Part shown: piece by piece, positions 8,636-17,988 of the stretch | Position numbering within the stretch: the first letter of the stretch is position 1 | Layout: each line of letters opens with the position of its first letter | Source: an uncultured Sulfitobacter sp. | GTDB lineage: Bacteria > Pseudomonadota > Alphaproteobacteria > Rhodobacterales > Rhodobacteraceae | Direction: 5' to 3' | NCBI RefSeq assembly: GCF_947499945.1 | Contig: NZ_CANMQD010000008.1 | Coordinates: 1 to 64,000 of the forward strand | Length of the DNA: 64,000 bases | Notes under the pieces: model-generated | Told to the model about the DNA's origin: nothing | What the model saw: only the letters and a program-made list of their open reading frames with translations | The model's database searches: none | Program-made: the position numbers and the translations under genes

Positions 8636-9832
8636 ATGCTTGCATACGGCCGCCAATCAATTGACCAAGACGACATCGACGAGGTCGTACGCGTCCTCAA
8701 GGGTGATTTTCTAACAACGGGACCTGAAGTTCCAAAGTTCGAAGAGGCATTTTGCGCCTATACGGGTGCTGCCCATGCGCTGGCGTGTTCGAACGGAACC
8801 GCCGCATTGCACATGATCGGCATGGCCATTGGCCTCAAAGAAGGCGATCAGGTGATTGTGCCTTCCCTCTCGTTTGTGGCAACGGCCAACGGGCCGCATT
8901 ACTGCGGTGCCGAAGTGGTTTTTGCCGATGTAGACCCTGATACGGGCCTGATGACGCCTGACACGCTCAAAGAAGCGATGACACGTGCCGATGCAGACCG
9001 TCTTAAAGCGGTATTTGTGGTACATCTGAATGGCTCGCTTGTGGATCTGCAAGGCATCGCCGCGCTGACCAAAGCGGCCGGTGTGACATTGATTGAGGAT
9101 GCCTGCCACTCGCTGGGATCGACCTATCCCACAGGCAAGGGCACAGGCAGCATCGGCGATTGCGCCCTGTCGGATTTTTGCAGCTTCTCGTTCCACCCTG
9201 TAAAAACCATCACGTCTGGTGAAGGGGGTATGATTACCTGCCGCGATCCCGAAATGGCAGCAAAACTGGCCCTGTTGCGCAACCATGGACTGGAGCGCGA
9301 TCACACCCTGTTCACCGATGCCGACATCGGGTTTGAGGCAGGCTCCGGGGAGGCAAACCCATGGGCTTATGAGCTACAACTGCTGGGGTATAACTACCGA
9401 TTGACCGATTTTCAGGCGGCGTTGGGACGCTCCCAGCTGTCCAAGATGACCCGCTTTGGCCCCCAGCGCAAAAAGCTGGTGGCGGCCTACATCAGCAAAA
9501 TGGCAGGCATGGAACATCTGGTTACACCCGCCCCCAACAGCGGCAATGACGATGTGGTCCAGCACCTCATGGTCGGGCGCATCGACTTTGCGGCACGTGG
9601 GAAAACACGGCGTCAGGTTATGATGGAGTTGCGCGATCTGGGCGTTGGCACACAGGTCCACTACATCCCGATCCACCGCCAGCCCTACTATGCCAAGCTG
9701 AACCCAGGCCTGACTCTCAAAGGGGCTGAAGCCTACTATGCGGGGTGTCTGTCATTGCCACTGTACCCCGACATGGTCGAGGCGGATGTAGATACTGTTG
9801 TGTCGGCACTGAAAACAGTATTGGGCGGCTAA
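8636..9832 (+). CDS. pseC: UDP-4-amino-4,6-dideoxy-N-acetyl-beta-L-altrosamine transaminase
   Basis: A 398-residue DegT/DnrJ/EryC1-family PLP aminotransferase. It installs the 4-amino group on the PseB product. The start is the ATG at 8636, with AGGAG seven bases upstream; a longer upstream reading lies inside pseG and is rejected. The N-terminus LAYGRQSIDQDDIDEVVRVL and the substrate loop LTTGPEVPKFE are typical of PseC. EDACHSLG carries the PLP-contacting Asp. The PLP lysine is in SFHPVKTITSGEGG. The last gene of the pseB-G-C transcript, it is followed by a strong terminator. Confidence 0.93.
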   Translation: MLAYGRQSIDQDDIDEVVRVLKGDFLTTGPEVPKFEEAFCAYTGAAHALACSNGTAALHMIGMAIGLKEGDQVIVPSLSFVATANGPHYCGAEVVFADVDPDTGLMTPDTLKEAMTRADADRLKAVFVVHLNGSLVDLQGIAALTKAAGVTLIEDACHSLGSTYPTGKGTGSIGDCALSDFCSFSFHPVKTITSGEGGMITCRDPEMAAKLALLRNHGLERDHTLFTDADIGFEAGSGEANPWAYELQLLGYNYRLTDFQAALGRSQLSKMTRFGPQRKKLVAAYISKMAGMEHLVTPAPNSGNDDVVQHLMVGRIDFAARGKTRRQVMMELRDLGVGTQVHYIPIHRQPYYAKLNPGLTLKGAEAYYAGCLSLPLYPDMVEADVDTVVSALKTVLGG

Positions 9833-9864
9833 CAGCCCGCTTAATTTGCTACTTCTATCCAAGC

Positions 9865-9910
9865 CCCCCCCGACGCGGCCAGCGTGTCGGGGGGGTCTTT
9901 TTATTTTTAT
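9865..9910 (+). terminator. Rho-independent terminator after pseC
   Basis: A ten-base arm of seven C plus GAC (9865-9874) pairs perfectly with its complement at 9886-9895, followed by TCTTTTTATTTTTAT. It also lies just downstream of the convergent 9921-12533 gene, but lacks a T-run in that direction. Confidence 0.92.
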
Positions 9911-9920
9911 AGACCAGAGA

Positions 9921-12533
9921 TTATTCTGCTGCTGTCGCGAGCCCTTTGCCAGTCTTGCGGTCTTTCACCGCCTGCTTGAGCCGTGGCACTGTTTTTGTGA
10001 CTGCGTTCTTGATCAGTTGTTTTTGCGGCATGGCAAAACTACCGTCCTGATCGCCACTGATCACTGTGCAGTTGGAGGTGTTGATGTCACCATCCTTGGA
10101 ATTTGCAGCAAGGCGGATCGCATTGCCGTAATTGGAGAAGTTAAGCACCCAACACGGCGTACCCACCGCGCCTGCCATCTCAAGCGGCAGCGTCGAGATG
10201 CCGATCACAACATCCAGATTGGCAACAAAAGCTGCGATGTTCTCGAAGTCGTCATATAGATCAAGATCATCATAAATGGTGACGCCCATCCGGTTACAGG
10301 CGTTTTCTTCTTCCGCTTCGATCTGTGGTTGCAGCGAGACGAAGTGACAATCCAGTCGTGTCAGCGGCGCAAAGTCGCGCACGTCCATATAGTGCATTCT
10401 GCGCTTCTTGAGCATCAGACCGCTGCGCCACAACAGCCCTACCTTGAGCTTGCCACCGGCATCGGCATCAAGGGTTTCACGCCATTCGGCGGACAGGGCT
10501 GCATCCGGTTTGAGGTAGGCACCTGTGTGCGGCTCGGTGGGGCCTTCTGCCCCATCGCGGCCCCAAACGTGATAGGCCACCTCTTCGGGGAACATGATCC
10601 GGTCAGCCTCGGAGAGGCGGAACAGGAAGGGTGCAGAAAGCTTTCCGGCAAGCGAGATTTGTTTGACCTCTTCACGTGCCTGACGCGCGCGCCATGGCAC
10701 CGAGGGCCAGCGCCGTGCAACAGCCGTAAACTCATATTTAGGGAAAGACCGTGAAAAAATCGGCACAAGGCGCGGATCACACGAAACCTGTACCTTGTTA
10801 AAATGCTTGCCCAACTCGTCATAGTAGCGTGCCCAGCGGATCTCGTCGCCGACCCCGTCTTGATCGATCACGCAAACTGTGCCTGATTTTTTCTTGGGCA
10901 GTACATCATCCGCCAGAGCGCGGTAGGCTTCGGGGAAATGTTTGCCCAAGAAACGGTTGGGTGCCTGATTGTTGCGCAGGGCATAGGCATCGCGGAACTG
11001 ATTACGCAGCAGGTTGAGATAGAATGTCTCGTGATCGTAATAACGTGCACGCCCGTCGGGGAAGTGATCTTTGAATTTGGGCACAAAGTCATTGCGCACG
11101 GCGATCAGTTCTTCCATTTCTTTCAGGCTGCCGGGTTTTGTGGCCAGCACGGTAAAGAGTGCGTTGTAGTGTTCAGGATTGGACGGATCTAATTCGATCG
11201 CCTGACGAAATGCTTTTTCGGCCAGCACAAAATCGGATTTGCCAACCGCAGTCACACCTTTGCCGTACCATCCACGGGCACTAAACGGAAACTGGGCGAT
11301 AATCGCATCCGAGAATGCCTGAATGTCTTGTTCGCTCTCAAAGACCAGCGCATCGTTCAGTATTGAGATGGCCTTATCCAGCGTCGCTGTGGTCAGGGTT
11401 TTCAGCTGATCACGCTCTGTGGCAATAAAATTTTCGATGGCTGACTTAACAGCAGCAATCCCGGGCCATTCGTCGTCGCTTTGCAGACTGGCAAAAAAGC
11501 CGATACCGGCCGCAGGCATGCGCGTCTTTTCCAGCCGCTCGGCAAGCGCTTCACATGCGGTATTGAAACTTTCCGCATTCCCCAAGGTCCAGTGATGGCG
11601 GCACTGCCGCCACATCAGGCTAATGCCGTTCTGGAACTTACCCAGTGAAATCGCATACAGCAGCTCGGAGGAACTGGGTCGGTTGGCTTCATAGAGGAAA
11701 TCAAGATAACGTTCCGCCACCGAGATATGGTGGTTGGGATTGGCGATAAGCTGTGAGTAAATGCGCCCCGCCTCCTGAGGCTGTGCATCCAGCGCGAGAA
11801 GCTCTGCGTAGGCCAGCTTGGTCTCGATTGAATGTGGAAACGCCTCTACCAGCTCTTCGGCAATATGCAGTGATTGATCGAGCTTTCCCGTAAAGCGCAG
11901 ATAGCGCAGCCGCTCAAGATCAAGCTTGCGGCGTGCTTCACCAGACAAGTCGAGCCGGTTGATGCTGTCCAAAAGCTGCAATGCAACGTCAAATTGTGCC
12001 ACACGCGCGTATTGCGTCGCTGCAAAGCGGGTATGCTTGTGCGTGCGCTGGTCTTCGGGGATGTGATCAATACACCGCAGAGCTCTTTCGACATTGCCGT
12101 ATTTGGCAAAAGCCCGTGCAAGAGAGAAGAGATCCAGACCGCTCTGGTCTTCTTCGACAGGGAGGTCGGTTAAGGTACGTCCGGACCGCTCGAAGAGTGT
12201 TATTAACTGGGCATCGGATTTAGCAGGCGCCGCCTGCACTGCCGGCTTTGGAGAGGCTTTGACAGGGTCCTTTCCACTCGGCTTAGGTACTGATTTAAGG
12301 GGTGTATTGGGCCCTTGGACCGGCCCGCTTACCGGCGCTTCACTTGGCCCATTAACAACCGGAGCTTTATTTGGAGCGCTCTGTGGTGCATCGGATTTGG
12401 GGTCCTGAGCAGTCGGGGCGATGTCTGCTCCGGCGCGTTCGATAAATCCTACCAAAGCACCGGGTAACTTACCCTTTATCGCTTCTTTTTTTTCTTGTCC
12501 GATGCGGGCTTTTAAACTTGAAATTAGGGACAT
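9921..12533 (-). CDS. TPR protein with C-terminal glycosyltransferase-like domain
   Basis: An 870-residue protein without signal peptide. After a basic N-terminus there is a Pro/Ala/Lys-rich linker (about residues 35-110), then helical TPR-like repeats, clearest at WYGKGVTAVGKSDFVLAEKAFRQ with AIELDPSNPEHYNALF (about 425-475). The C-terminal ~300 residues resemble GT-B proteins fused to TPRs: VIDQDGVGDEIRWARYY, then LKVGLLWRSG, then VVIGISTLPLEMAGAVGTP, a layout like heptosyltransferase or O-GlcNAc-transferase-related donor domains. The same GVGDEIR-type domain ends the 1355-residue protein at 25866-29933, so the two are related. Its place in a nonulosonate locus suggests a glycan or protein glycosylation role, but acceptor and donor are unknown. 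Confidence 0.75.
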   Translation of the reverse strand: MSLISSLKARIGQEKKEAIKGKLPGALVGFIERAGADIAPTAQDPKSDAPQSAPNKAPVVNGPSEAPVSGPVQGPNTPLKSVPKPSGKDPVKASPKPAVQAAPAKSDAQLITLFERSGRTLTDLPVEEDQSGLDLFSLARAFAKYGNVERALRCIDHIPEDQRTHKHTRFAATQYARVAQFDVALQLLDSINRLDLSGEARRKLDLERLRYLRFTGKLDQSLHIAEELVEAFPHSIETKLAYAELLALDAQPQEAGRIYSQLIANPNHHISVAERYLDFLYEANRPSSSELLYAISLGKFQNGISLMWRQCRHHWTLGNAESFNTACEALAERLEKTRMPAAGIGFFASLQSDDEWPGIAAVKSAIENFIATERDQLKTLTTATLDKAISILNDALVFESEQDIQAFSDAIIAQFPFSARGWYGKGVTAVGKSDFVLAEKAFRQAIELDPSNPEHYNALFTVLATKPGSLKEMEELIAVRNDFVPKFKDHFPDGRARYYDHETFYLNLLRNQFRDAYALRNNQAPNRFLGKHFPEAYRALADDVLPKKKSGTVCVIDQDGVGDEIRWARYYDELGKHFNKVQVSCDPRLVPIFSRSFPKYEFTAVARRWPSVPWRARQAREEVKQISLAGKLSAPFLFRLSEADRIMFPEEVAYHVWGRDGAEGPTEPHTGAYLKPDAALSAEWRETLDADAGGKLKVGLLWRSGLMLKKRRMHYMDVRDFAPLTRLDCHFVSLQPQIEAEEENACNRMGVTIYDDLDLYDDFENIAAFVANLDVVIGISTLPLEMAGAVGTPCWVLNFSNYGNAIRLAANSKDGDINTSNCTVISGDQDGSFAMPQKQLIKNAVTKTVPRLKQAVKDRKTGKGLATAAE

Positions 12534-12828
12534 TTTTTATAAAGGCCTCTCATAAATAATACGGCGCTAAAATTGGGTGTGGAAAAATTTCCAGCCTTCT
12601 TTTGATTAGGACTGCATTATAACCTAACCAATTACCGATAGCGCATAAATAATTGACATGTACGCTATGCTACTTGCAAGCAGTCCCATTCAGTGCGTGT
12701 CTAAGCAAAGGTTAAGAGGCGGTCAAGTCAGCCAGCGTTGGTCAAAGCAGCCGTTGAAGAGGGATTGTAATCTGACCGTCTGCGCCGCATAAAAACGCCA
12801 TTAGACGTATTTTATTTATGAGATTTCC

Positions 12829-15180
12829 ATGACCATTCAAAATGATGCGGTTGGGGATAAAACAAGCTCTATGACCGCTCGCTCCCTTCTCGGCGATCCA
12901 CACCCGCTTAACGGCTGGATCAAAACCGTCACTCTGGGACAAGATCATGCTGGTTTGAACACCACTTTGCTTGAAACAGCTGATTCCCCTTCAAAACTGC
13001 TGCTGATCTGGCGCAGCGCGGGTGGCCATTGGCCTTGGGAAGGGTCCGAGTTGCGGATGGCTGTCTCGGAAGATATGGGCGCCTCGTTTCAGCAAGAGCG
13101 CAGCATCTATGTGGATCCGGAGTGGGACACACGTAATTTTGCAACCTGTCGGATGGCGCAGGGCCGCTTGGGCATCTTGTGCACACGGTTCCGGCTGCGC
13201 CCCAAGGTGGGTATCGAAGTCCATGCCCCGCTGTTTATATTCTCTGACGATAACGGCCTCACATGGGAGCACCGCGATCTGCCCCTGCCTCCCCGCGAGG
13301 GCACACATGTGAATTTCCATGGCAACATACTGGACTGGCCTGCCGCAGTTGGCGGCGCCGAGAGTGGCGGTTTTGCCGCATTTTCCTACAGCACACCGCA
13401 CAAGGTGATCGACGGCCTTTATACCCGCGACAACGGCGACACGTGGGAATGGCGCATAGACAGGTGCCACTCAAGCGAATTTGCGCCGCATCTGAACGAG
13501 ATGTGGGCAGAGCGTCTGGGCGACAGGATGCAGTGGATGATGGTGTCACGTCCTGTCACAGCAGATAGCAGTGCAAATGCCGCAGTGCTGTTTTCTGATG
13601 ATCTGGTGACGTGGGACGGCCCCTATGACAGCGGCCTTGTCCTGTCGGCGAACGCGCCCTGTCTGGTGACCGATGCCGAGACGGATATGGCATATCTCTA
13701 TACGGTCTCGCGTCAGGACCGAAACCGTGAGTTACCTGCGGATGGCCAGATCGCACGGGGCAACCGAATGGTTGTGGCACAGGCACCGATGGCGCCGCTG
13801 ATCCGTACCAAAGGGCGGTTTGCCGATTTTGGCACGTGGCGCGAAGTCACCACTCTGCCCGAAGCAGCGATCGGATATATTTTCCCGCGCAAGGTCGAAG
13901 GCCGCTGGATGGCTGCGGTAAATTGCGGTGAAACACCCCCTGTTGCCACACGCGATAACAAGCGTACCTTTCTGGCATTGATCACCCCTCAGGCACCCGT
14001 GATTGTCGATGCGCCATCGTGGCGTTCGGCCATGCCCCAGATGTCTGTGATTGATAATGGCACCATGACCCTTTGGCAGCGCGGCACTGATTTCGAACTT
14101 GAGGGGCCTGCGGTCACAGCAGACCGTTGGCAGGTTCGTATCCCCGTGGGCGACCGCGCCACCGCTGCGCGTACCGCCATGCATCACCCCAAAAACATCA
14201 ACCAGTTCGGTCTGTCATGTGCGGCACAAGCCCCGTCTGGCACAGGGGCGCACCGTATTGTGCAGCGGATTGCAGATGTCGCAACCGGCGCAGGCGAGCG
14301 GGTCACGCTCACGATGCGTGCGCAGGCCTTTGAAGCGGGTCCCAAGCGGCTCGCGACGATCTTGCTGCGTCAGGATTTCGGGGCTGGTGGTCCTGATCCT
14401 GTCACCGTCAAACTGGCCGAGGATGTCACGCTCACCAATCAGCCGCTGGCCTATAGCTACGTCGGGGCGCTGCCGTCCGTATTGGGCAAGGCGCAGGGAC
14501 ACGGTGCCGCACTTGAGCTGATTTTGGAGATCCGCAGGACCGATGAAACAGAGCCCTATCATCATGTGTATGGTGATATTGGCCTCATCATCTGGCCCGT
14601 ACCCGCCCCGGTTTTGCGCGGCGATGCCCATCAGGAGGCCCTCCGATGTGCGAAATATTACCAGCGCCATGATGTATTGTTGTCGCCTCAAGACCCCGCA
14701 GGCTTTTTGACAGCCGATGTTACCTTTTCTGAAATGGCGCAAGATCCTGTGCTGACCTTGTTGCAGGAGCCCGCTGCCCCTGCACAGCTCGAAGTGAGTG
14801 CGTTGACACGCAACCATGCGCGACTTGCGCTGCGCACAGGTCCCACCACCCGCGCGGAATCTGTTACATTGATGTTGGATGCCGAAAGCCTCTACCCCGC
14901 CCCTAAAGAGGGTGAAACGGCCCGCCCTGACTGTCCCGATGCGACAGCTTTCAGAATTGTATCAGGCACTGGCCCTGCATGGTTAACTGCGGATGTCTGT
15001 ACTGCCCGCAACTGGACCAAAGATGCAACGCCTTTGGCCGCCCGTAGCCAGACCGAAGACCGTTTGCGTCTTGCCCGGATCGAAAGACAGCTTCTGGACA
15101 GTTTACTTGCAGGCGAAGCACCATCTGAAGCACTTGTTACGGAACGCAAAACAGTTCTTGAAGCAATTACAAAAAATTAA
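12829..15180 (+). CDS. Sialidase-fold (BNR/Asp-box) protein with tail-fibre-like middle domain
   Basis: A 783-residue protein with no signal peptide. The N-terminal ~400 residues look like a sialidase-type beta-propeller with Asp-boxes at about 80-87 (SEDMGASF), 139-146 (SDDNGLTW) and 199-206 (TRDNGDTW). A clear FRIP arginine motif is not seen, so hydrolase activity is uncertain. At about 409 a second module begins with NGTMTLWQRGTDF and TADRW, a signature I associate with phage tail fibre or appendage proteins, leading into a beta-rich region to about 620. The C-terminal ~160 residues have no recognised fold and end in a helical tail. It is followed 44 bases later by the cytidylyltransferase fusion. 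A role in handling the nonulosonate-bearing glycan is inference. Confidence 0.7.
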   Translation: MTIQNDAVGDKTSSMTARSLLGDPHPLNGWIKTVTLGQDHAGLNTTLLETADSPSKLLLIWRSAGGHWPWEGSELRMAVSEDMGASFQQERSIYVDPEWDTRNFATCRMAQGRLGILCTRFRLRPKVGIEVHAPLFIFSDDNGLTWEHRDLPLPPREGTHVNFHGNILDWPAAVGGAESGGFAAFSYSTPHKVIDGLYTRDNGDTWEWRIDRCHSSEFAPHLNEMWAERLGDRMQWMMVSRPVTADSSANAAVLFSDDLVTWDGPYDSGLVLSANAPCLVTDAETDMAYLYTVSRQDRNRELPADGQIARGNRMVVAQAPMAPLIRTKGRFADFGTWREVTTLPEAAIGYIFPRKVEGRWMAAVNCGETPPVATRDNKRTFLALITPQAPVIVDAPSWRSAMPQMSVIDNGTMTLWQRGTDFELEGPAVTADRWQVRIPVGDRATAARTAMHHPKNINQFGLSCAAQAPSGTGAHRIVQRIADVATGAGERVTLTMRAQAFEAGPKRLATILLRQDFGAGGPDPVTVKLAEDVTLTNQPLAYSYVGALPSVLGKAQGHGAALELILEIRRTDETEPYHHVYGDIGLIIWPVPAPVLRGDAHQEALRCAKYYQRHDVLLSPQDPAGFLTADVTFSEMAQDPVLTLLQEPAAPAQLEVSALTRNHARLALRTGPTTRAESVTLMLDAESLYPAPKEGETARPDCPDATAFRIVSGTGPAWLTADVCTARNWTKDATPLAARSQTEDRLRLARIERQLLDSLLAGEAPSEALVTERKTVLEAITKN

Positions 15181-15224
15181 AGCATATCCACCCCCGTCTA
15201 TCTCGTCCCGAAGGTTATCTTATC

Positions 15225-16862
15225 ATGAGTGATACGCAGAATATTCTAGTCATGCAGAGCCGTACGGGATCATCGCGATTGCCTGGCAAGGCGCTGTTGC
15301 CAATCCACGGTGTGCCGATGATTGTTGTCGCGGCCAAGCGCGCGGCCTCAAAAGGCAGGCCCTTTATTCTGGCCACATCGCAGGACCCCAGCGACGATGC
15401 GCTGGCCCAGATTGCGCTGGCGCATGATATCCGCTGTGTGCGTGGACCGCTCGATGATGTTCTGGCGCGTTTCATCCTTGCCACCCGTGATGCGGCAGAT
15501 GATGCGATTGTGACACGCCTGACGGGTGACAACCCTATCCCCGACGGCGCTTTCATTGATGAGATCGAGGCGGATTTCCTGGCCCGTGGGCTCGATTATA
15601 TCAGCTCCAATGATGCAGGCTCTGGTCTGCCTTACGGGCTAAGCATCGAGATGACCCGGCTGGCGCATCTGCGCCATGCAGACCAAACAGTCACCACAGC
15701 CTATGACCGCGAGCATGTAACGCCTGCTGTGGTACGCCGTTTCGGGCACAGCAGCTTTAACCGCTACGCGGAACTGGGCCAGACCGCCTGTCGTGCGACG
15801 GTGGATTGTCTGGATGACTATCTCTCCATTCTCAAGGTTTTTCCCGATGACATCAGTCCTTTGGAAGTGCCGTGGATAGACCTTGTGCACAGGATTGATC
15901 ACGGCCTGTACCAACCCACAGGCAGGCCAGTGCCCGAACTGGTTTTGGGCACGGCACAGTTGGGCATGCCTTATGGCATCGCCAACAAGACCAGCCTGTC
16001 GGACGCAGAGCGCAAGGCGATCATCAAGACTGCCATCGGCAATGGTGTTACCTGTCTGGATACCGCACAGGCCTACGGCAACAGCGAAGAGGTGATTGCT
16101 GCCACGCTTGCTACGGGGTGGGCGGGACGTGCCCGTGTGCTGACCAAACTATTGCCTTTGGCGGATATCCCCGATGATGCCCCTGCCATGGTGGCGGCAC
16201 AAGCGGCCGAAATCAGTGTGCTGGCCTCCTGTGTCGCGCTCAAGCAAAACCGGATCGATACGCTGATGCTTCACCGTGCAGCCCATTTGACCGCTTGGGA
16301 CGGGGCTGTTTGGAGCCGCCTCACAGAGATGGTGGAGGCGGGGCGTATCGGACAGCTGGGTGTCTCGGTCGGATCTCCTACGGAGCTGGCGCAGGCACTG
16401 GATCAGCCGCAGGTGGCCCATGTGCAACTGCCGTTCAACATTATGGATCACCGCTGGCAGGATATGCTGCCGCGAATCCGGCAGGCCCGTGCCACCCGTG
16501 GCCTGACCGTTCATGTGCGCAGCGCCTTGCTGCAAGGGCTGCTCACGAGCAGTGATGCCGCTTTGTGGGCCCGCGCCAATGTTTCTGATGCCGCCTCTGT
16601 CCATCGCTGGTTGGCAGAGGCCACCCGCGCCCAAGGCAGGCGCGATGTCGTCGATCTGGCACTGGCCTATGTGCGCGGACAAGACTGGATTGACGGTGTG
16701 GTGACAGGCATCGATTCCGAGGCCCAACTTCACGATACCTTGAGCCTGTTCCGGCGGCCCCCGCTGGATGCAAAAGTCATCGCCGCACTGGATGCCAGCC
16801 GTCCCACATTATCCCACGACACGCTTGACCCTGCGCGTTGGAAAACGGAGCCTTCGACATGA
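15225..16862 (+). CDS. Nonulosonate cytidylyltransferase (SpsF/PseF-type) fused to aldo-keto reductase
   Basis: A 545-residue two-domain protein. Residues 1-235 form an SpsF-type cytidylyltransferase with the nucleotide loop QSRTGSSRLPGKALLP and LTGDNPIPDG; this family includes PseF, which activates pseudaminic acid to its CMP form. From about residue 237 an aldo-keto reductase follows (ELVLGTAQLGMPYGIAN), with the usual catalytic residues visible in context: Asp and Tyr of CLDTAQAYGNSE, Lys of VLTKLLP, and His of TLMLHRAAHL. One continuous frame argues for a true fusion. The stop overlaps the start of the next gene by 4 bases (ATGA). Proposed role: CMP-activation plus a redox step on the same sugar; the AKR substrate is unknown. 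Confidence 0.85.
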   Translation: MSDTQNILVMQSRTGSSRLPGKALLPIHGVPMIVVAAKRAASKGRPFILATSQDPSDDALAQIALAHDIRCVRGPLDDVLARFILATRDAADDAIVTRLTGDNPIPDGAFIDEIEADFLARGLDYISSNDAGSGLPYGLSIEMTRLAHLRHADQTVTTAYDREHVTPAVVRRFGHSSFNRYAELGQTACRATVDCLDDYLSILKVFPDDISPLEVPWIDLVHRIDHGLYQPTGRPVPELVLGTAQLGMPYGIANKTSLSDAERKAIIKTAIGNGVTCLDTAQAYGNSEEVIAATLATGWAGRARVLTKLLPLADIPDDAPAMVAAQAAEISVLASCVALKQNRIDTLMLHRAAHLTAWDGAVWSRLTEMVEAGRIGQLGVSVGSPTELAQALDQPQVAHVQLPFNIMDHRWQDMLPRIRQARATRGLTVHVRSALLQGLLTSSDAALWARANVSDAASVHRWLAEATRAQGRRDVVDLALAYVRGQDWIDGVVTGIDSEAQLHDTLSLFRRPPLDAKVIAALDASRPTLSHDTLDPARWKTEPST

Positions 16863-17656
16863 ATGCAACATCCCCCTTTGACCTTAGCGGACGCTCCGTC
16901 CTTGTGACGGGTGCCACCGGATACCTTGGTCAGGAAATGGCCAGAGCCTTGGCACGCTCTGGCGCCCATGTTCTGGTCAACGGCCGCGATAAAGCACGCT
17001 GCGCCGCATTGGCCGACACCCTGAAGGCTGAAGGCCTGACTGCGCAGGAGGCGGCCTTTGACATTCGTGACGACGATGAGGTCGATACCTTCTTTACCAA
17101 TTTTGACGCGTCTCCGCTGGCCTGCTTGATCAACAATGCCTACGCAGGCGGGGGTGGCACTATCCAGACCGCATCTCTGGACGCCTTCAGAACCAGCTAT
17201 GACGTTGCCGTTGTCTCGGCCCAGCGGCTTATCATGGCCGCCTTGCCGCACCTCAAAGCAACCGTCGCGAAATTCGGCGATGCCAGCATCATCAACCTTG
17301 CTTCAATGTATGGTTTGGTCAGCCCCGATCCGCGCAACTATGCCACTCCCGAAGGCACTAACCCCCCGTTTTACGGCGCGGCCAAGGCGGCATTGGTGCA
17401 ATATACCCGCTATGCCGCGTGTGAATTGGGTGGAGATGGCATTCGCGTCAACGCACTGGCACCCGGACCTTTCCCCCAGACAAATGTCCAGCGCGACGCG
17501 CCTGAATTTGTGGCACAACTGGCCCAGAAAACGCCGTTAGGGCGGGTGGGAAAAGCCCATGAAATCGGGGGGCCTGTTGTCTTTCTTGCCTCGCCTGCGT
17601 CTTCGTTTGTGACAGGCAGCACATTACGTGCCGACGGGGGCTGGACCGCGTGGTAG
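16859..17656 (+). CDS. Short-chain dehydrogenase/reductase
   Basis: A 265-residue classical SDR. The start ATG at 16859 overlaps the previous stop as ATGA, so it is translationally coupled to the cytidylyltransferase/AKR fusion. NAD(P) binding is by VTGATGYLGQEMARAL (about 16-31). The catalytic Tyr-Lys pair is in FYGAAKAALVQYTRY, with the catalytic Ser in NLASMYG. The C-terminus FVTGSTLRADGGWTAW is typical of FabG-like SDRs. SDRs of this type (such as PtmA) accompany nonulosonate genes in flagellar-glycan loci. Together with the AKR domain it suggests oxidation and reduction of a sugar ring or side chain, but the substrate is not identifiable. Confidence 0.88.
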   Translation: MNATSPFDLSGRSVLVTGATGYLGQEMARALARSGAHVLVNGRDKARCAALADTLKAEGLTAQEAAFDIRDDDEVDTFFTNFDASPLACLINNAYAGGGGTIQTASLDAFRTSYDVAVVSAQRLIMAALPHLKATVAKFGDASIINLASMYGLVSPDPRNYATPEGTNPPFYGAAKAALVQYTRYAACELGGDGIRVNALAPGPFPQTNVQRDAPEFVAQLAQKTPLGRVGKAHEIGGPVVFLASPASSFVTGSTLRADGGWTAW

Positions 17657-17988
17657 CCAGACATTTTTAGCGGTGGTTAGAGGTTTTGGGCCTAGGCACT
17701 TAGGCCTTTGAGCCTGTCACACTCCTTTGCAAACAGCTCTTTGCGCATAAGCTTTTTATACAAAGTTCTTAAGTTGCTCTGCGTTGGTGATATCCACCAT
17801 AACCGGCCGATGGCTGCTGCTGGTCACAGACAATCAATATATCTGTGACGTTATAGGATGCTGAGCGCATTTTATGGCGCCGAATATTGATAATGTAGAA
17901 CACTCACCTACTTTCTGAATCCTAATAAATTTTTGTTGTGTCACTTGAGGATAGTGCCTGCGACGTGACCAAGTGTCAGAGGGTTTTG
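17657..17988 (+). other. Spacer with a weak terminator-like hairpin
   Basis: GGCCTA (17689-17694) and TAGGCC (17701-17706) form a 6-bp stem with a 6-base loop, followed only by TTT. It may end the transcript of the preceding SDR. The rest of the spacer shows nothing clear apart from AT-rich sequence before the next gene. Confidence 0.35.

Noticed and set aside
12653-12676. TTGACA followed by TATGCT as a promoter for the sialidase-fold gene
   Set aside because: The spacing is only 7 bases; the hexamers are likely chance in this AT-rich spacer.
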